Source of the DNA: Planctomicrobium piriforme
Lineage (GTDB): Bacteria > Planctomycetota > Planctomycetia > Planctomycetales > Planctomycetaceae
Assembly: GCF_900113665.1 (NCBI RefSeq)
Contig: NZ_FOQD01000002.1
Coordinates: forward strand, 340,588-404,587
Reading direction: 5' to 3'
Length of the DNA stretch: 64,000 bases
Of the stretch, positions 19,042 to 27,093 are shown one piece after another (positions within the stretch are counted from its first letter, which is position 1; every line of letters begins with the position of its first letter). The notes under the pieces were generated by a model that searched no databases, was not told the DNA's origin, and worked only from the letters and a program-made list of their open reading frames with translations. Position numbers and translations under genes: made by a program.

Positions 19042-20688
19042 TTACCGACACAGTGCAAACTCAGGACTGTTCACCAGCGCCCAGAGAATGTCTCCAAAGG
19101 CCGCTTTGCGTTTTTGTTCTTCAGTGTGACGCTCCACATACGCCACAAGCCGCGCTTGCTCCTGGCGCTCCGGAGTCCGGCTCAAGGTCGCCAGGTACAG
19201 CAATTCAATCCGCTCGTCATCACTGAGAAACGGCGCCTCGACGACGCCGCGTAGCGTGTGGCTGCGCTCCAGGTCAGTGGCCCGAGCCAGCATGTTTCCA
19301 TTCATCAGCAACAATGTCTGTGGAATTCCGGCCGTGTACTCTTCCGGAGATCTTCCAATGCTTTCATCGAGCCGCTGCACAAGCTGACCCATTTCTCCAT
19401 TGTGTCGCGCGGCATCCTGATTCGACGTGGAGACAGGCAACAGCAGCGACTGCTCGAGCGAGGCGAACATCTGCTCGGGAGACAACGCTTTCAATGAACG
19501 TCGACCAGACTCCACTCCCACGACATCCCCGTCGCTGGCGCGGCTGTCACACTGATAGGCCTCGCTGCGACAGATCCCGGAAATCAGCCACCGCAAATTA
19601 AAGTCAGCAGCGGCAAACTGTCGGCCGAGATCTTCAGCCAGGGCGCGGTCATCGGCGCTTGCCAGATCCAGGTCATCCACCGCTTCAACCAGCCCGCGTC
19701 CCATGAGCGCCTGCCAGACGCGATTGGCCGCATTGGCAGCAAAGGTGGGATGCTCTTTCGACGTCATCCATTCCGCCAGAAGATCGCGCGGACGGCGATC
19801 CTTCGACAGAGCAATCGGCTGATCGGCCCAGAGTACCTTCGCGGCATACGTTTTCCCTTCATGCACAATCGAGCCGGTGGCATCGTCATCATTCAGATTG
19901 CCAACCCGCGTCACCCGATTGTCCACGACCATGTTGTCGCCGAACTTCAATCCATTGAAGAAGGCCGCCATCCCCCAGAAATCCTGCTTCTTCCAGGGAG
20001 CAAAGGGATGGTCATGGCATTGCGCGCAGCCAATGCGGACGCCGAGGAAGATTCGCGAAAACTCTGTCGCCTCAGCTTCTGGCGTCGCTCCGATCGCCGC
20101 ATAGAAGACTTGTTCGTCGCGCGAGCCCTCTCCCCGCGCTGTCACCAGCCCCTTGACGATCTGGTCGTAGGGAGTGTTCTTCGCGAAATGCGAACGCAGC
20201 CAGGGCTCAAACTGCGGCCCGGCGGCAGCACCTGTCGAGTCGGGTGGCAACAGCACGCGCCGCCACGCACGGGCGAGATGTTCCGACGCCAGTGGACTGA
20301 CCTTCGCTGAGTCCTGAGGATCGCTGAGCAGCTTCTCAACCAGCCGCGCACGCTTCTCAGGCGAAGGGTCCGCTTCAAACTCCCGGATTTCTCCCACGCT
20401 TGGAATTCGTCCAATCAGGTCGAGCGAAACCCGCCGGAGATACGTCGCGTCGTCGCACAGCACTGGCTGCAATTGCTGGCTTGTCCAGATTTGCCGAAAC
20501 CGCTCATTCAGCCACGTCGAAAGCTCTGGCTGAGAGTTTTGCGGTAAGGACTCACCGGAAGAAATCGGGTCCGCTAAAAAAGCATCGGCAGCGATCAATT
20601 GCGTGCAGCAGACTCCCACAAACAGACAGATCACGCTGCTAAAGCCGAGCAGCGGCAGGAAGTTCAATCGCCCGACATGCTTGCGCAT
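19042..20688 (-). CDS. DUF1549/DUF1553 domain protein
   Basis: 548 residues with a signal peptide or anchor (FSSVICLFVGVCCTQLIAADA). The DUF1549 part contains YLRRVSLDLIGRIPSVGEI and CAQCHDHPFAPWKKQDFWGM; the CxxCH in it is typical of the family and could bind haem. The DUF1553 part contains EHPTFAANAANRVWQALMGRGLVEAVDD, in which NR.W...GRG is the hallmark, then LRWLISGICRSEAYQ and the C-terminal LYLATLSRTPE. Family members are often longer (700-1000 residues with an N-terminal cytochrome domain); this is a short form. First gene of the long minus-strand unit. Confidence 0.93.
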   Translation of the reverse strand: MRKHVGRLNFLPLLGFSSVICLFVGVCCTQLIAADAFLADPISSGESLPQNSQPELSTWLNERFRQIWTSQQLQPVLCDDATYLRRVSLDLIGRIPSVGEIREFEADPSPEKRARLVEKLLSDPQDSAKVSPLASEHLARAWRRVLLPPDSTGAAAGPQFEPWLRSHFAKNTPYDQIVKGLVTARGEGSRDEQVFYAAIGATPEAEATEFSRIFLGVRIGCAQCHDHPFAPWKKQDFWGMAAFFNGLKFGDNMVVDNRVTRVGNLNDDDATGSIVHEGKTYAAKVLWADQPIALSKDRRPRDLLAEWMTSKEHPTFAANAANRVWQALMGRGLVEAVDDLDLASADDRALAEDLGRQFAAADFNLRWLISGICRSEAYQCDSRASDGDVVGVESGRRSLKALSPEQMFASLEQSLLLPVSTSNQDAARHNGEMGQLVQRLDESIGRSPEEYTAGIPQTLLLMNGNMLARATDLERSHTLRGVVEAPFLSDDERIELLYLATLSRTPERQEQARLVAYVERHTEEQKRKAAFGDILWALVNSPEFALCR

Positions 20689-21067
20689 GGCTCGCCGCCC
20701 GCTTGAGAATGTGGCGTCAGAAGTGAGACGTTCAGATTACCGAGAACGCATGCTAAGTCAATCTGGTCACCAGCCCATCCGCTGCGGCGGCCTCAGTAAT
20801 TTAACGGCCTTCGCAATAGTCGGAGACCCGCAATGACGGCCGATGAGCTGTTACGGATGGTTCCAGCTTTCTGAGAGAAATAAATATCGAAAGTTTCGAA
20901 ACGATTTAACGGCCTCCGGCCTCACCATATTGAGATCGAAATGTTGCCCTCCCGGCAACAGGTCACTGCGTTGGCTCGTCTTCTTGATTGGCCATCGCCT
21001 TGACATCGAGAGTCTTCCGCAGTTTGCTAAGTCAATCATCCGCATGGATTTCGAAAAGCGAAACACG
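20689..21067. other. Divergent intergenic region with a 12-base direct repeat
   Basis: The space between the leftward DUF1549 gene and the rightward C13-like gene should contain both promoters. The 12-mer ATTTAACGGCCT occurs at 20799-20810 and again at 20904-20915, 105 bases apart, in the same direction. The palindromic core GGCC and equal orientation would suit a regulator binding site or a short dispersed repeat. An ATG at 20843 opens a frame continuous with the next gene, but the intervening residues show no export signal. Confidence 0.45.
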
Positions 21068-21982
21068 ATGAAAACGCTCTGCTGGCTCGTCGTCATGGGA
21101 TTCATCTGTCAGGCGCAGATCGGAGTTGCCGACGAGGGGACGCGCAAGGTGTTGATCGTTTGTGGTCATCCTGGCGACGCACCAAGCCGTGCGGAGTGCG
21201 TGGAAACGCTAAACACGCTTGTCACCGCACTCACGACAAAGTGGTCGACCCCCACAGACGAAATTCGCGTTCTCTTCGGAACGCCTCAAATGCGCGACGA
21301 CGGCGAGCCGTTCCCTGGTCAGGTCAATGGACCCGCCACACTCGAAGATCTCGGTAAAACGGTGGACGAAATCAAGCTCTCACTCGGTGCGGATGATGCT
21401 CTCTGGGTGATCCTGCTAGGGCATAGTTATTTCGATGGGCGGCACGCCTGGTTCAATCTCTCCGGCCCCGACCCGAACGAAACTCAACTCGGCGAAATCT
21501 TCCAAGGCTTGAAGTGCCGCGAATGCGTCTTCTGGCTGACGACTTCGGCCAGCGGGCAGTTCGTCAGGCCGCTCTCAGGCGGCGACCGCATCGTGATCGC
21601 CGCGACCGATTCTGGGGGCGAAATCGAAGCGACCCTCTTCCCGGCTGTTCTGGCCGAAGTTCTCCTGCAGCCGCCTGCCAAAGAGGAATTCGACGTCGAC
21701 CAGAACGGCTCGTTGAGCCTGCTCGATCTCTATCTCACCATCTGTCGTCGGGTCGCTCAAAAGTATGTCGACGAGACCCTGGCTCTGACCGAACATGCGC
21801 AGCTCGATGACAACGGAGATGGTCGCGGGCGGGATGTTCAACAGTATTTTCTCAGCGAGGAACTCGGCGGTCGCCTGCGCTCAGGAGCGAAGCCAACCCC
21901 GCGCGGCGGTCAGGTTGATGGAGCGAAGTCTGCAACAATCCTGCTGCATGTCGAACTGCAGAATGCCTCGACTGGCAATTGA
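21068..21982 (+). CDS. Secreted C13/caspase-like protein, probably catalytically dead
   Basis: 304 residues with a signal peptide (MKTLCWLVVMGFICQAQIGVADE). The fold signs are VLIVCGHPGDAPSR, WVILLGHSYFDG (His119) and LSGPDPNETQL. In the related planctomycete C13-like proteins the catalytic Cys sits in an NCASSSG-type turn; here the matching turn is WLTTSASG with Thr at 158. Two calcium-loop-like stretches follow (DVDQNGSLSLLD and LDDNGDGRGRD). So the barrel-like caspase fold is probably kept but proteolysis is doubtful. ATG at 21068 is chosen for the signal peptide; ATG at 21044 is a close alternative, and no strong ribosome site decides. Confidence 0.75.
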   Translation: MKTLCWLVVMGFICQAQIGVADEGTRKVLIVCGHPGDAPSRAECVETLNTLVTALTTKWSTPTDEIRVLFGTPQMRDDGEPFPGQVNGPATLEDLGKTVDEIKLSLGADDALWVILLGHSYFDGRHAWFNLSGPDPNETQLGEIFQGLKCRECVFWLTTSASGQFVRPLSGGDRIVIAATDSGGEIEATLFPAVLAEVLLQPPAKEEFDVDQNGSLSLLDLYLTICRRVAQKYVDETLALTEHAQLDDNGDGRGRDVQQYFLSEELGGRLRSGAKPTPRGGQVDGAKSATILLHVELQNASTGN

Positions 21983-22100
21983 TCAAAAGCGATCTTCAAA
22001 GAAATGTGTCACTGCTCGACCGGCATTCTCAGGGGCGATTCTCAGTGATATCCGGGTGCACTAGAGGATGCGACAAGACAAATGACCAGGGAGAGGCGGA

Positions 22101-23177
22101 GTGGACACATTGTTGCGCAAGCTCGAAATCGAGTTGCCGATCATTCAGGCTCCCATGGCGGGCATCTCCACGCCTGAGATGGCCGCTGCGGTATCGAATG
22201 CAGGCGGACTTGGTTCGATCGGGGTGGGGGCTGTCAACGCTGAGGCCACCCGACAGATGATCGTTGCAGTTCGGTCTCTGACGGATCGTCCCTTTCAGGT
22301 GAACGTCTTCTGCCACCGGCCTGCGATTGCAGATGTCGCTCGTGAGCAGGCCTGGCTCGCCAGGCTGCAACCTGAGTTTGCCCGTTTCGCCGCATCGCCT
22401 CCCTTTCTTCTTACAGAGATCTATCGGTCCTTTCTAACTGATGATGACAAGCTGGCTGTTCTGCTGGAGGAACGGCCGGCGGTCGTCAGTTTCCATTTCG
22501 GTTTGCCGTCTCAAGAGCGGATTGATGCCCTCCGCCGGGCTGGAATCACGCTTTTCGCTACGGCGACGAATCTTGCCGAGGGAAAAGCCATCGAGGCGGC
22601 CGGCATCGACGCAATTGTCGCTCAGGGTTACGAAGCCGGGGGTCATCGGGGAGTGTTTGATGTCGCTGCCGCTGATGATCAACTTGGGACAATCGCCCTC
22701 ACTCGACTGCTCGTGCGCGAGGTCGGGATTCCCATCATCTCAGCCGGAGGAATCATGGATGGAGCAGGGATTGCCGCGTCACTCACGTTGGGAGCTGTCG
22801 CTGCTCAACTTGGGACGGCGTTCATCGCTTGTCCCGAATCGTCCGCCGACACGGGGTATCGCACCGCACTCCTCGGTCCTGCCGCCGAACACACGGTCAT
22901 GACGGCGGCGATCTCAGGTCGTCCTGCCCGTTGCCTCGCCAATCGTTTCACGGCTTTTGGAAAAAACGTTGATCCGGCCATGATCCCTGATTACCCAATT
23001 GCTTATGACGCGGGGAAAGCCCTGCATGCGGCGGCGAAAGCGAAGGGAGAGTTCAGCTATGGAGCCCAGTGGGCCGGCCAGGGCGCGCCATTGGCCCGAG
23101 CGATGCCTGCGGCCGACCTGGTCGCCCGTCTCCGGAGTGAGACGGAGGCCGCGAAGTCGACCAATTTATTGAGGTGA
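22101..23177 (+). CDS. Nitronate monooxygenase-like FMN oxidoreductase
   Basis: 358 residues of the 2-nitropropane dioxygenase/nitronate monooxygenase family. Seen are PIIQAPMAGISTPEMAAAVS, GGLGSIGVG, the central AQGYEAGGHRG with the conserved His, PIISAGGIMDG and LGAVAAQLGTAFIACPES, the phosphate-binding end of the TIM barrel. It should be a cytoplasmic FMN enzyme oxidising alkyl nitronates or a related substrate. The start is GTG at 22101, with GGAGAGG about six bases before it. The 3' end overlaps the convergent tautomerase gene by 12 bases. Enoyl-ACP reductase (FabK) is a relative but the sequence fits nitronate enzymes better. Confidence 0.92.
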   Translation: MDTLLRKLEIELPIIQAPMAGISTPEMAAAVSNAGGLGSIGVGAVNAEATRQMIVAVRSLTDRPFQVNVFCHRPAIADVAREQAWLARLQPEFARFAASPPFLLTEIYRSFLTDDDKLAVLLEERPAVVSFHFGLPSQERIDALRRAGITLFATATNLAEGKAIEAAGIDAIVAQGYEAGGHRGVFDVAAADDQLGTIALTRLLVREVGIPIISAGGIMDGAGIAASLTLGAVAAQLGTAFIACPESSADTGYRTALLGPAAEHTVMTAAISGRPARCLANRFTAFGKNVDPAMIPDYPIAYDAGKALHAAAKAKGEFSYGAQWAGQGAPLARAMPAADLVARLRSETEAAKSTNLLR

Positions 23178-23384
23178 CTTCGCTGCAAGCTGTCGCCGAT
23201 GTTCCGCGGCGGGCAAACCGTTGACGCCCCAATCTTCCAGTTCCACTTCCTGAATAAGGACGAACGTCAAACTCGGCGGCTTCTGCAGCACGTCCTGAAG
23301 CAGCTTCGTCGCTCCCTGGATGAGAGCTGCTTTCTGCTCTGGCGTGGTTCCCTCGCGCGTGATCTGAATGGTCACAATCGGCAT
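23166..23384 (-). CDS. 4-oxalocrotonate tautomerase-like protein
   Basis: A 72-residue protein of the right size for the tautomerase superfamily. It begins MPIVTIQITREGTTPEQKAALI, so Pro2 becomes the N-terminal catalytic proline once Met is removed. A longer frame with seven more residues would hide that proline, so ATG at 23384 is preferred. The beta-alpha-beta unit continues with FVLIQEVELEDWGVNG. It should be a cytoplasmic oligomer that shifts double bonds in enol/keto acids. It starts 14 bases after the SDR gene, forming a two-gene operon, and its stop overlaps the convergent oxidoreductase gene. Confidence 0.9.
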   Translation of the reverse strand: MPIVTIQITREGTTPEQKAALIQGATKLLQDVLQKPPSLTFVLIQEVELEDWGVNGLPAAEHRRQLAAKSPQ

Positions 23385-23398
23385 GACTGTCTCCCCGT

Positions 23399-24112
23399 TT
23401 ACCAATGGCCCGCATGCGCGCCGCCGTCGACATGCAGCGTCTCACCAGTGATGAAGGTGGCCGACTCCAGGTACAGCACCGCGTCGACGATTTCCTGAAC
23501 TTCTCCCATTCTTCCCAGCGGATGCAGGCCAGCCAGGGCCGCATGCGTTTCCGGCGCGTGCATCGGCGTTCTGATGACTCCGGGTGCGACGGCGTTCACT
23601 CGAATGCCGTGGTCGGCATATTCGATCGCCAGCGATCTGGTGACCGCATCAAGCCCCCCTTTGGTGAGTGCAGTCATCCCCGCTGGAACTCCTTTCACCG
23701 GCTGTTTGACGAGCGTCGTCGTGAGATTCACGATGTGCCCGCCGCCTTGTTTGAGCATTTGGCGGACGGCATGCTGCGAGACATGGAAGAAACCTGCCAC
23801 ATTCACCGACATCACTTTGGCAAAGTCCGCCTCGGTATATTCGATGAACGGCTTGGATATAAAGATTCCGGCGTTGTTCACTAACGTGTCGACCCGGCCG
23901 AATTTCTCGACGGCTCCCCCGACCACACGTTGGGCCACTGCCGGATCGGCGATGTCACCTGGAATGGCGAGCACATCCGTAAAGGTCTCAGGTGTGATGG
24001 ACCGCGAATTCGCGACCACCTGATATCCACGATCAAGAAAACCTTGAACAAGGCCAGCTCCGATGCCTTGCGATGCTCCGGTAATGACCACGACCTTGCG
24101 TTCGGCACTCAT
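23399..24112 (-). CDS. SDR-family oxidoreductase lacking the usual catalytic Tyr
   Basis: 237 residues with the SDR cofactor motif VVITGASQGIGAGL and LVNNAGIF. In the active-site stretch the protein reads VNLTTTLVKQP then MTALTKGGLDAVTRSLAIEYA: the Lys is kept but the Tyr four residues before it is Thr, and the Ser is Thr. RVNAVAPGVIRTPMH and the C-terminal ITGETLHVDGGAHAGHW are standard. A subgroup of SDRs with this ALTKGGL form exists, so the change is a family trait rather than decay. GGAGG lies ten bases before the ATG. Upstream partner of the tautomerase gene; substrate unknown. Confidence 0.93.
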   Translation of the reverse strand: MSAERKVVVITGASQGIGAGLVQGFLDRGYQVVANSRSITPETFTDVLAIPGDIADPAVAQRVVGGAVEKFGRVDTLVNNAGIFISKPFIEYTEADFAKVMSVNVAGFFHVSQHAVRQMLKQGGGHIVNLTTTLVKQPVKGVPAGMTALTKGGLDAVTRSLAIEYADHGIRVNAVAPGVIRTPMHAPETHAALAGLHPLGRMGEVQEIVDAVLYLESATFITGETLHVDGGAHAGHW

Positions 24113-24453
24113 CGTGAGGAGCCTCCATTGAATTGAAAAAACAGATCAACTGCAGGGCAACTTCCCCAACGCGACATCAAACGTCGTCAAATCTGACAAT
24201 TCCATTCAAATTTGCCAATCGGCGACCAGACTGGGGATCGACAAGGCCCCCCCGCTCAGCTCTTGCAACGTCGACTAGTCGAAGCAAAAGAATTTCACAG
24301 GCTTGCCAGTAGAGGGATCCACCGGGGAAGATAAGGGTCGCTGCTGCCTTTGAACGGAAATTCCAACAATTTTTGTCCAGGCAGGGTTTGACGTCCGTCG
24401 CGCATGCCAGCAGACGTCTCCCCTTTTCAGCACAACCAATCGGGAAATCGAAC
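24113..24453. other. Divergent intergenic region upstream of the chemosensory operon
   Basis: These 341 bases lie between the leftward SDR gene and the rightward Ser/Thr kinase gene and must hold both promoters. The kinase frame is open back to about 24373, but the translated residues there look like leader or noise. No strong hairpin or repeat was seen. Confidence 0.4.
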
Positions 24454-26268
24454 GTGCCCAATGCGGAACGGGAAAAACAGTCGAGCTCTCCACATGTGAG
24501 CGACGACACGTCCACTCTCGGCGCTGAGAAGCCCAATATCGATCGCACGCTCGTCGACGGTGATACGCCATTGCCAGCGGCTCCCGCCTGGCCGGCGGTC
24601 GGGGCAAACCTGGGGAAATATGAAATCCGCCAGCTCCTCGGGCGAGGGGGGATGGGCGCGGTGTTTCTTGGGTTTGACACGATTCTGGAACGCGAAGTTG
24701 CGATCAAGGTGCTCCCGCCTGAGATCGAAGCGCGGCCCAATACGCTCAACCGCTTTCTCGCGGAAGCCAAGGCGACCGGGAAGCTCAATCATCCGCACGT
24801 CGTCGCAATCTATGACCTGGGTCAGTCGAACGGCCTCTATTATTTCGTGATGGAGGTTCTGCGCGGCGGAAGCGTAGCGGACCTGATTGAGAACCGCGGC
24901 GCTCTCCCCTGGCGAGATGCCTGTCGCATGATCGCACAGGCGGCCGACGGTCTGGCGGCAGCGCACGCCGTGGGCCTCGTGCATCGCGACATCAAGCCTG
25001 AGAACCTGATGTTCAATGCCGACGGACTGGTGAAAGTCGTCGACTTCGGCGTCTCGAAACTGGTCGACGAAGAAGCCTCTTTGCACATGACCGCGGCGGG
25101 ACAGTTACTGGGGACGCCGCACTACATGAGTCCGGAACAGGTACGAGCCACCGAGATTGACGCCCGATCGGATATCTACAATCTGGGTGCGACGCTGTAT
25201 CGCCTCATCACCGGGCGATATCCGTATGAGGACTGTAAAGCCATCACACAGGTTCTCTTCGCACATCTGGAACAGCCCGCTCCGACGGCGACTGCCCATC
25301 GCGCTGATGTCCATGCAGGTTGCGACGAAGTCATCACCCGCGCGATGGCGAAGAAGCCCGAAGCCCGCTATCAGTCCGCCGCGGAATTTGCTTCCGCCCT
25401 GCGGGCACTGTCGAATCTCGCGGCTTCCATCCCTGCCCCGGCAGTCGTGACATCGAAAGCTGCAAAGGAAGACGCAGCCGTCCCGCTCCGCAGCGTGGCC
25501 ATCCTCGAACCATCGAAAATGCAGGCGATGGTTCTACAGAATTCCTGCAAGAAAGCGGGAGTTCAGGCGATTCGGACCCTCGCGAGTGCCGCCTCGGCGC
25601 TGGCTGAACTCGAAAAGTCGCCCCCTGATGTCCTGATTACCGCACAACAACTGCCGGACGGAACTGGTCTCGAACTGCTGCAACGCCTACGGCGTTTGCC
25701 GTCGCTGCAGGCATTGCCTGTGGTCCTCACATCGAACGATCTGCAAATCGACGACGCAATCGGCGTCAATGGATCGGGGTGGCTGGGAGTCGCGGCGAAG
25801 AGCGCGCGGCCCGACCAGATTCTGCGGGGGCTGCACGCCGCAACGAGTTTGACGGCAGCGACACCCCCCTTCTCGACGAACGTCGATCTCACTGCCGTCC
25901 GGCTGCTGCTGCTCAGCGATTCCCAGCGCGTTCCCGAGCCGATTGCCGCTTTATTCCGGGAATTACGGATTTTCGACGTGCAGGTTGCCGAACTCCGAGC
26001 GCCGCCGGGAGAGCCATTGCTGGCGGGAGAATTCGATCTGGCGCTGGCGTTGTCTGCGAATTTTGCGGATCGTGCCGGCGCAGCGCAGTTCGCTGCCAGT
26101 GTGCTGTCCGGTGGCCGCTGTAATGCCTGCATCGTGGCGGTTGCGGCAGCCGCCGGGAATGGTGAATTTCGGTTGCAGGCCGTCAACCGGCCGGGGTTTG
26201 CGTCAGTCACAGACTGTCCGTTGAATCCCTTCCGACTGATGCGATTGCTGCAATCCGTCAGCCAGTGA
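24454..26268 (+). CDS. Ser/Thr protein kinase with two C-terminal receiver-like domains
   Basis: 604 residues if it starts at GTG 24454 (GGGAAA upstream); a TTG at 24373 would add 27. The Hanks-type kinase domain (about 56-320) is intact: GRGGMGAV, Lys85 in VAIK, HRDIKPEN (Asp179), DFGVSK (Asp197), GTPHYMSPEQ. A Pro/Ala linker leads to a CheY-like domain (about 347-465) in which the acidic pair is Glu-Pro and the phosphoacceptor Asp position is Ala397 (PDVLITAQQLPDGTG), so it cannot be phosphorylated in the usual way. A second, weaker receiver-like domain fills 480-604. No membrane helix. It heads the chemosensory operon, which points to cross-talk between Ser/Thr and His-Asp signalling. Confidence 0.9.
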   Translation: MPNAEREKQSSSPHVSDDTSTLGAEKPNIDRTLVDGDTPLPAAPAWPAVGANLGKYEIRQLLGRGGMGAVFLGFDTILEREVAIKVLPPEIEARPNTLNRFLAEAKATGKLNHPHVVAIYDLGQSNGLYYFVMEVLRGGSVADLIENRGALPWRDACRMIAQAADGLAAAHAVGLVHRDIKPENLMFNADGLVKVVDFGVSKLVDEEASLHMTAAGQLLGTPHYMSPEQVRATEIDARSDIYNLGATLYRLITGRYPYEDCKAITQVLFAHLEQPAPTATAHRADVHAGCDEVITRAMAKKPEARYQSAAEFASALRALSNLAASIPAPAVVTSKAAKEDAAVPLRSVAILEPSKMQAMVLQNSCKKAGVQAIRTLASAASALAELEKSPPDVLITAQQLPDGTGLELLQRLRRLPSLQALPVVLTSNDLQIDDAIGVNGSGWLGVAAKSARPDQILRGLHAATSLTAATPPFSTNVDLTAVRLLLLSDSQRVPEPIAALFRELRIFDVQVAELRAPPGEPLLAGEFDLALALSANFADRAGAAQFAASVLSGGRCNACIVAVAAAAGNGEFRLQAVNRPGFASVTDCPLNPFRLMRLLQSVSQ

Positions 26269-26469
26269 CAGACTCGCGATTTCCGCTGACCGGAGAAATC
26301 GAAACTCCATTGCTTCCAATCGCACGGTATGATTCAAATGAATCGACCTGCGTTCGGCCGTACGCGGGGACACTCCATTCAAGTGCTGAACCGACTCGCC
26401 TCCGCGTCGTTGCCGACGGATGCGAGCGTTCGTTAACACTTCTTCCATCGGCCTGCTCCAACTCCAAAA

Positions 26470-27018
26470 GTGCACGCCGTGACCGACGCAAGAATTCCTG
26501 CCGCCGCCGCAGCTGCGGCCGACGGCAAGTCGAAGAAGTTGTCGTCCCAGTTCGTCGGCTTCAAGATCGACGGCCAGGAATATGCGTTTCGGATCGAGCA
26601 GATCCAGGAAATCGTCATTCCGCATCAGGTAACGAAGACGCCGCAGGTGGCCGAGTACGTCGAGGGGGTCAGCAATCTGCGGGGGACCATCATCCCCATC
26701 ATCAATCTCCGGAAGCTGTTCGCGCTTCCCGGCCGCCCGCGCGATGAAGAAACGCGAACCATCGTGGTGAATGTTGGACAGAGAACGATGGGCTGCACCG
26801 TGGATGCGGTGACTCAGGTCATTCGGATTCCCCAGGAGAACATTCAGCCCGCCCCTTCCCTCGTGGTCACCGAGGGAAGCAGTTACATCTCCGGCTTCGC
26901 CCGCCTGGATGACCGCCTGCTGGTGATTCTGGATATTCAGGAACTGCTCGACCCCGCCAAGCTCGATCAGGTCTGGCAATCCGCAGGCCTGCGGGAACAT
27001 CTCCCCGCAATCAATTGA
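26470..27018 (+). CDS. cheW: CheW coupling protein
   Basis: 182 residues with a short Ala-rich leader and one CheW domain: FVGFKIDGQEYAFRIEQIQEIV, VSNLRGTIIPIINLRKLF, GCTVDAVTQVIRIP and YISGFARLDDRLLVILDI. It couples the receptor at 27094 to CheA in the signalling array. No ATG is available; GTG codons at 26470 and 26479 are both possible starts and neither has a strong ribosome site. The 201-base gap after the kinase gene holds a small palindrome (GATTCA-AA-TGAATC at 26331-26344), so this gene may have its own promoter. Confidence 0.95.
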   Translation: MHAVTDARIPAAAAAAADGKSKKLSSQFVGFKIDGQEYAFRIEQIQEIVIPHQVTKTPQVAEYVEGVSNLRGTIIPIINLRKLFALPGRPRDEETRTIVVNVGQRTMGCTVDAVTQVIRIPQENIQPAPSLVVTEGSSYISGFARLDDRLLVILDIQELLDPAKLDQVWQSAGLREHLPAIN

Positions 27019-27093
27019 AATCACTGATGGAGCTCACTTCGCTGGACGGATTCGCCACTTGGACATCAGCGTTTTGCAATCGGAGATTCTCAG

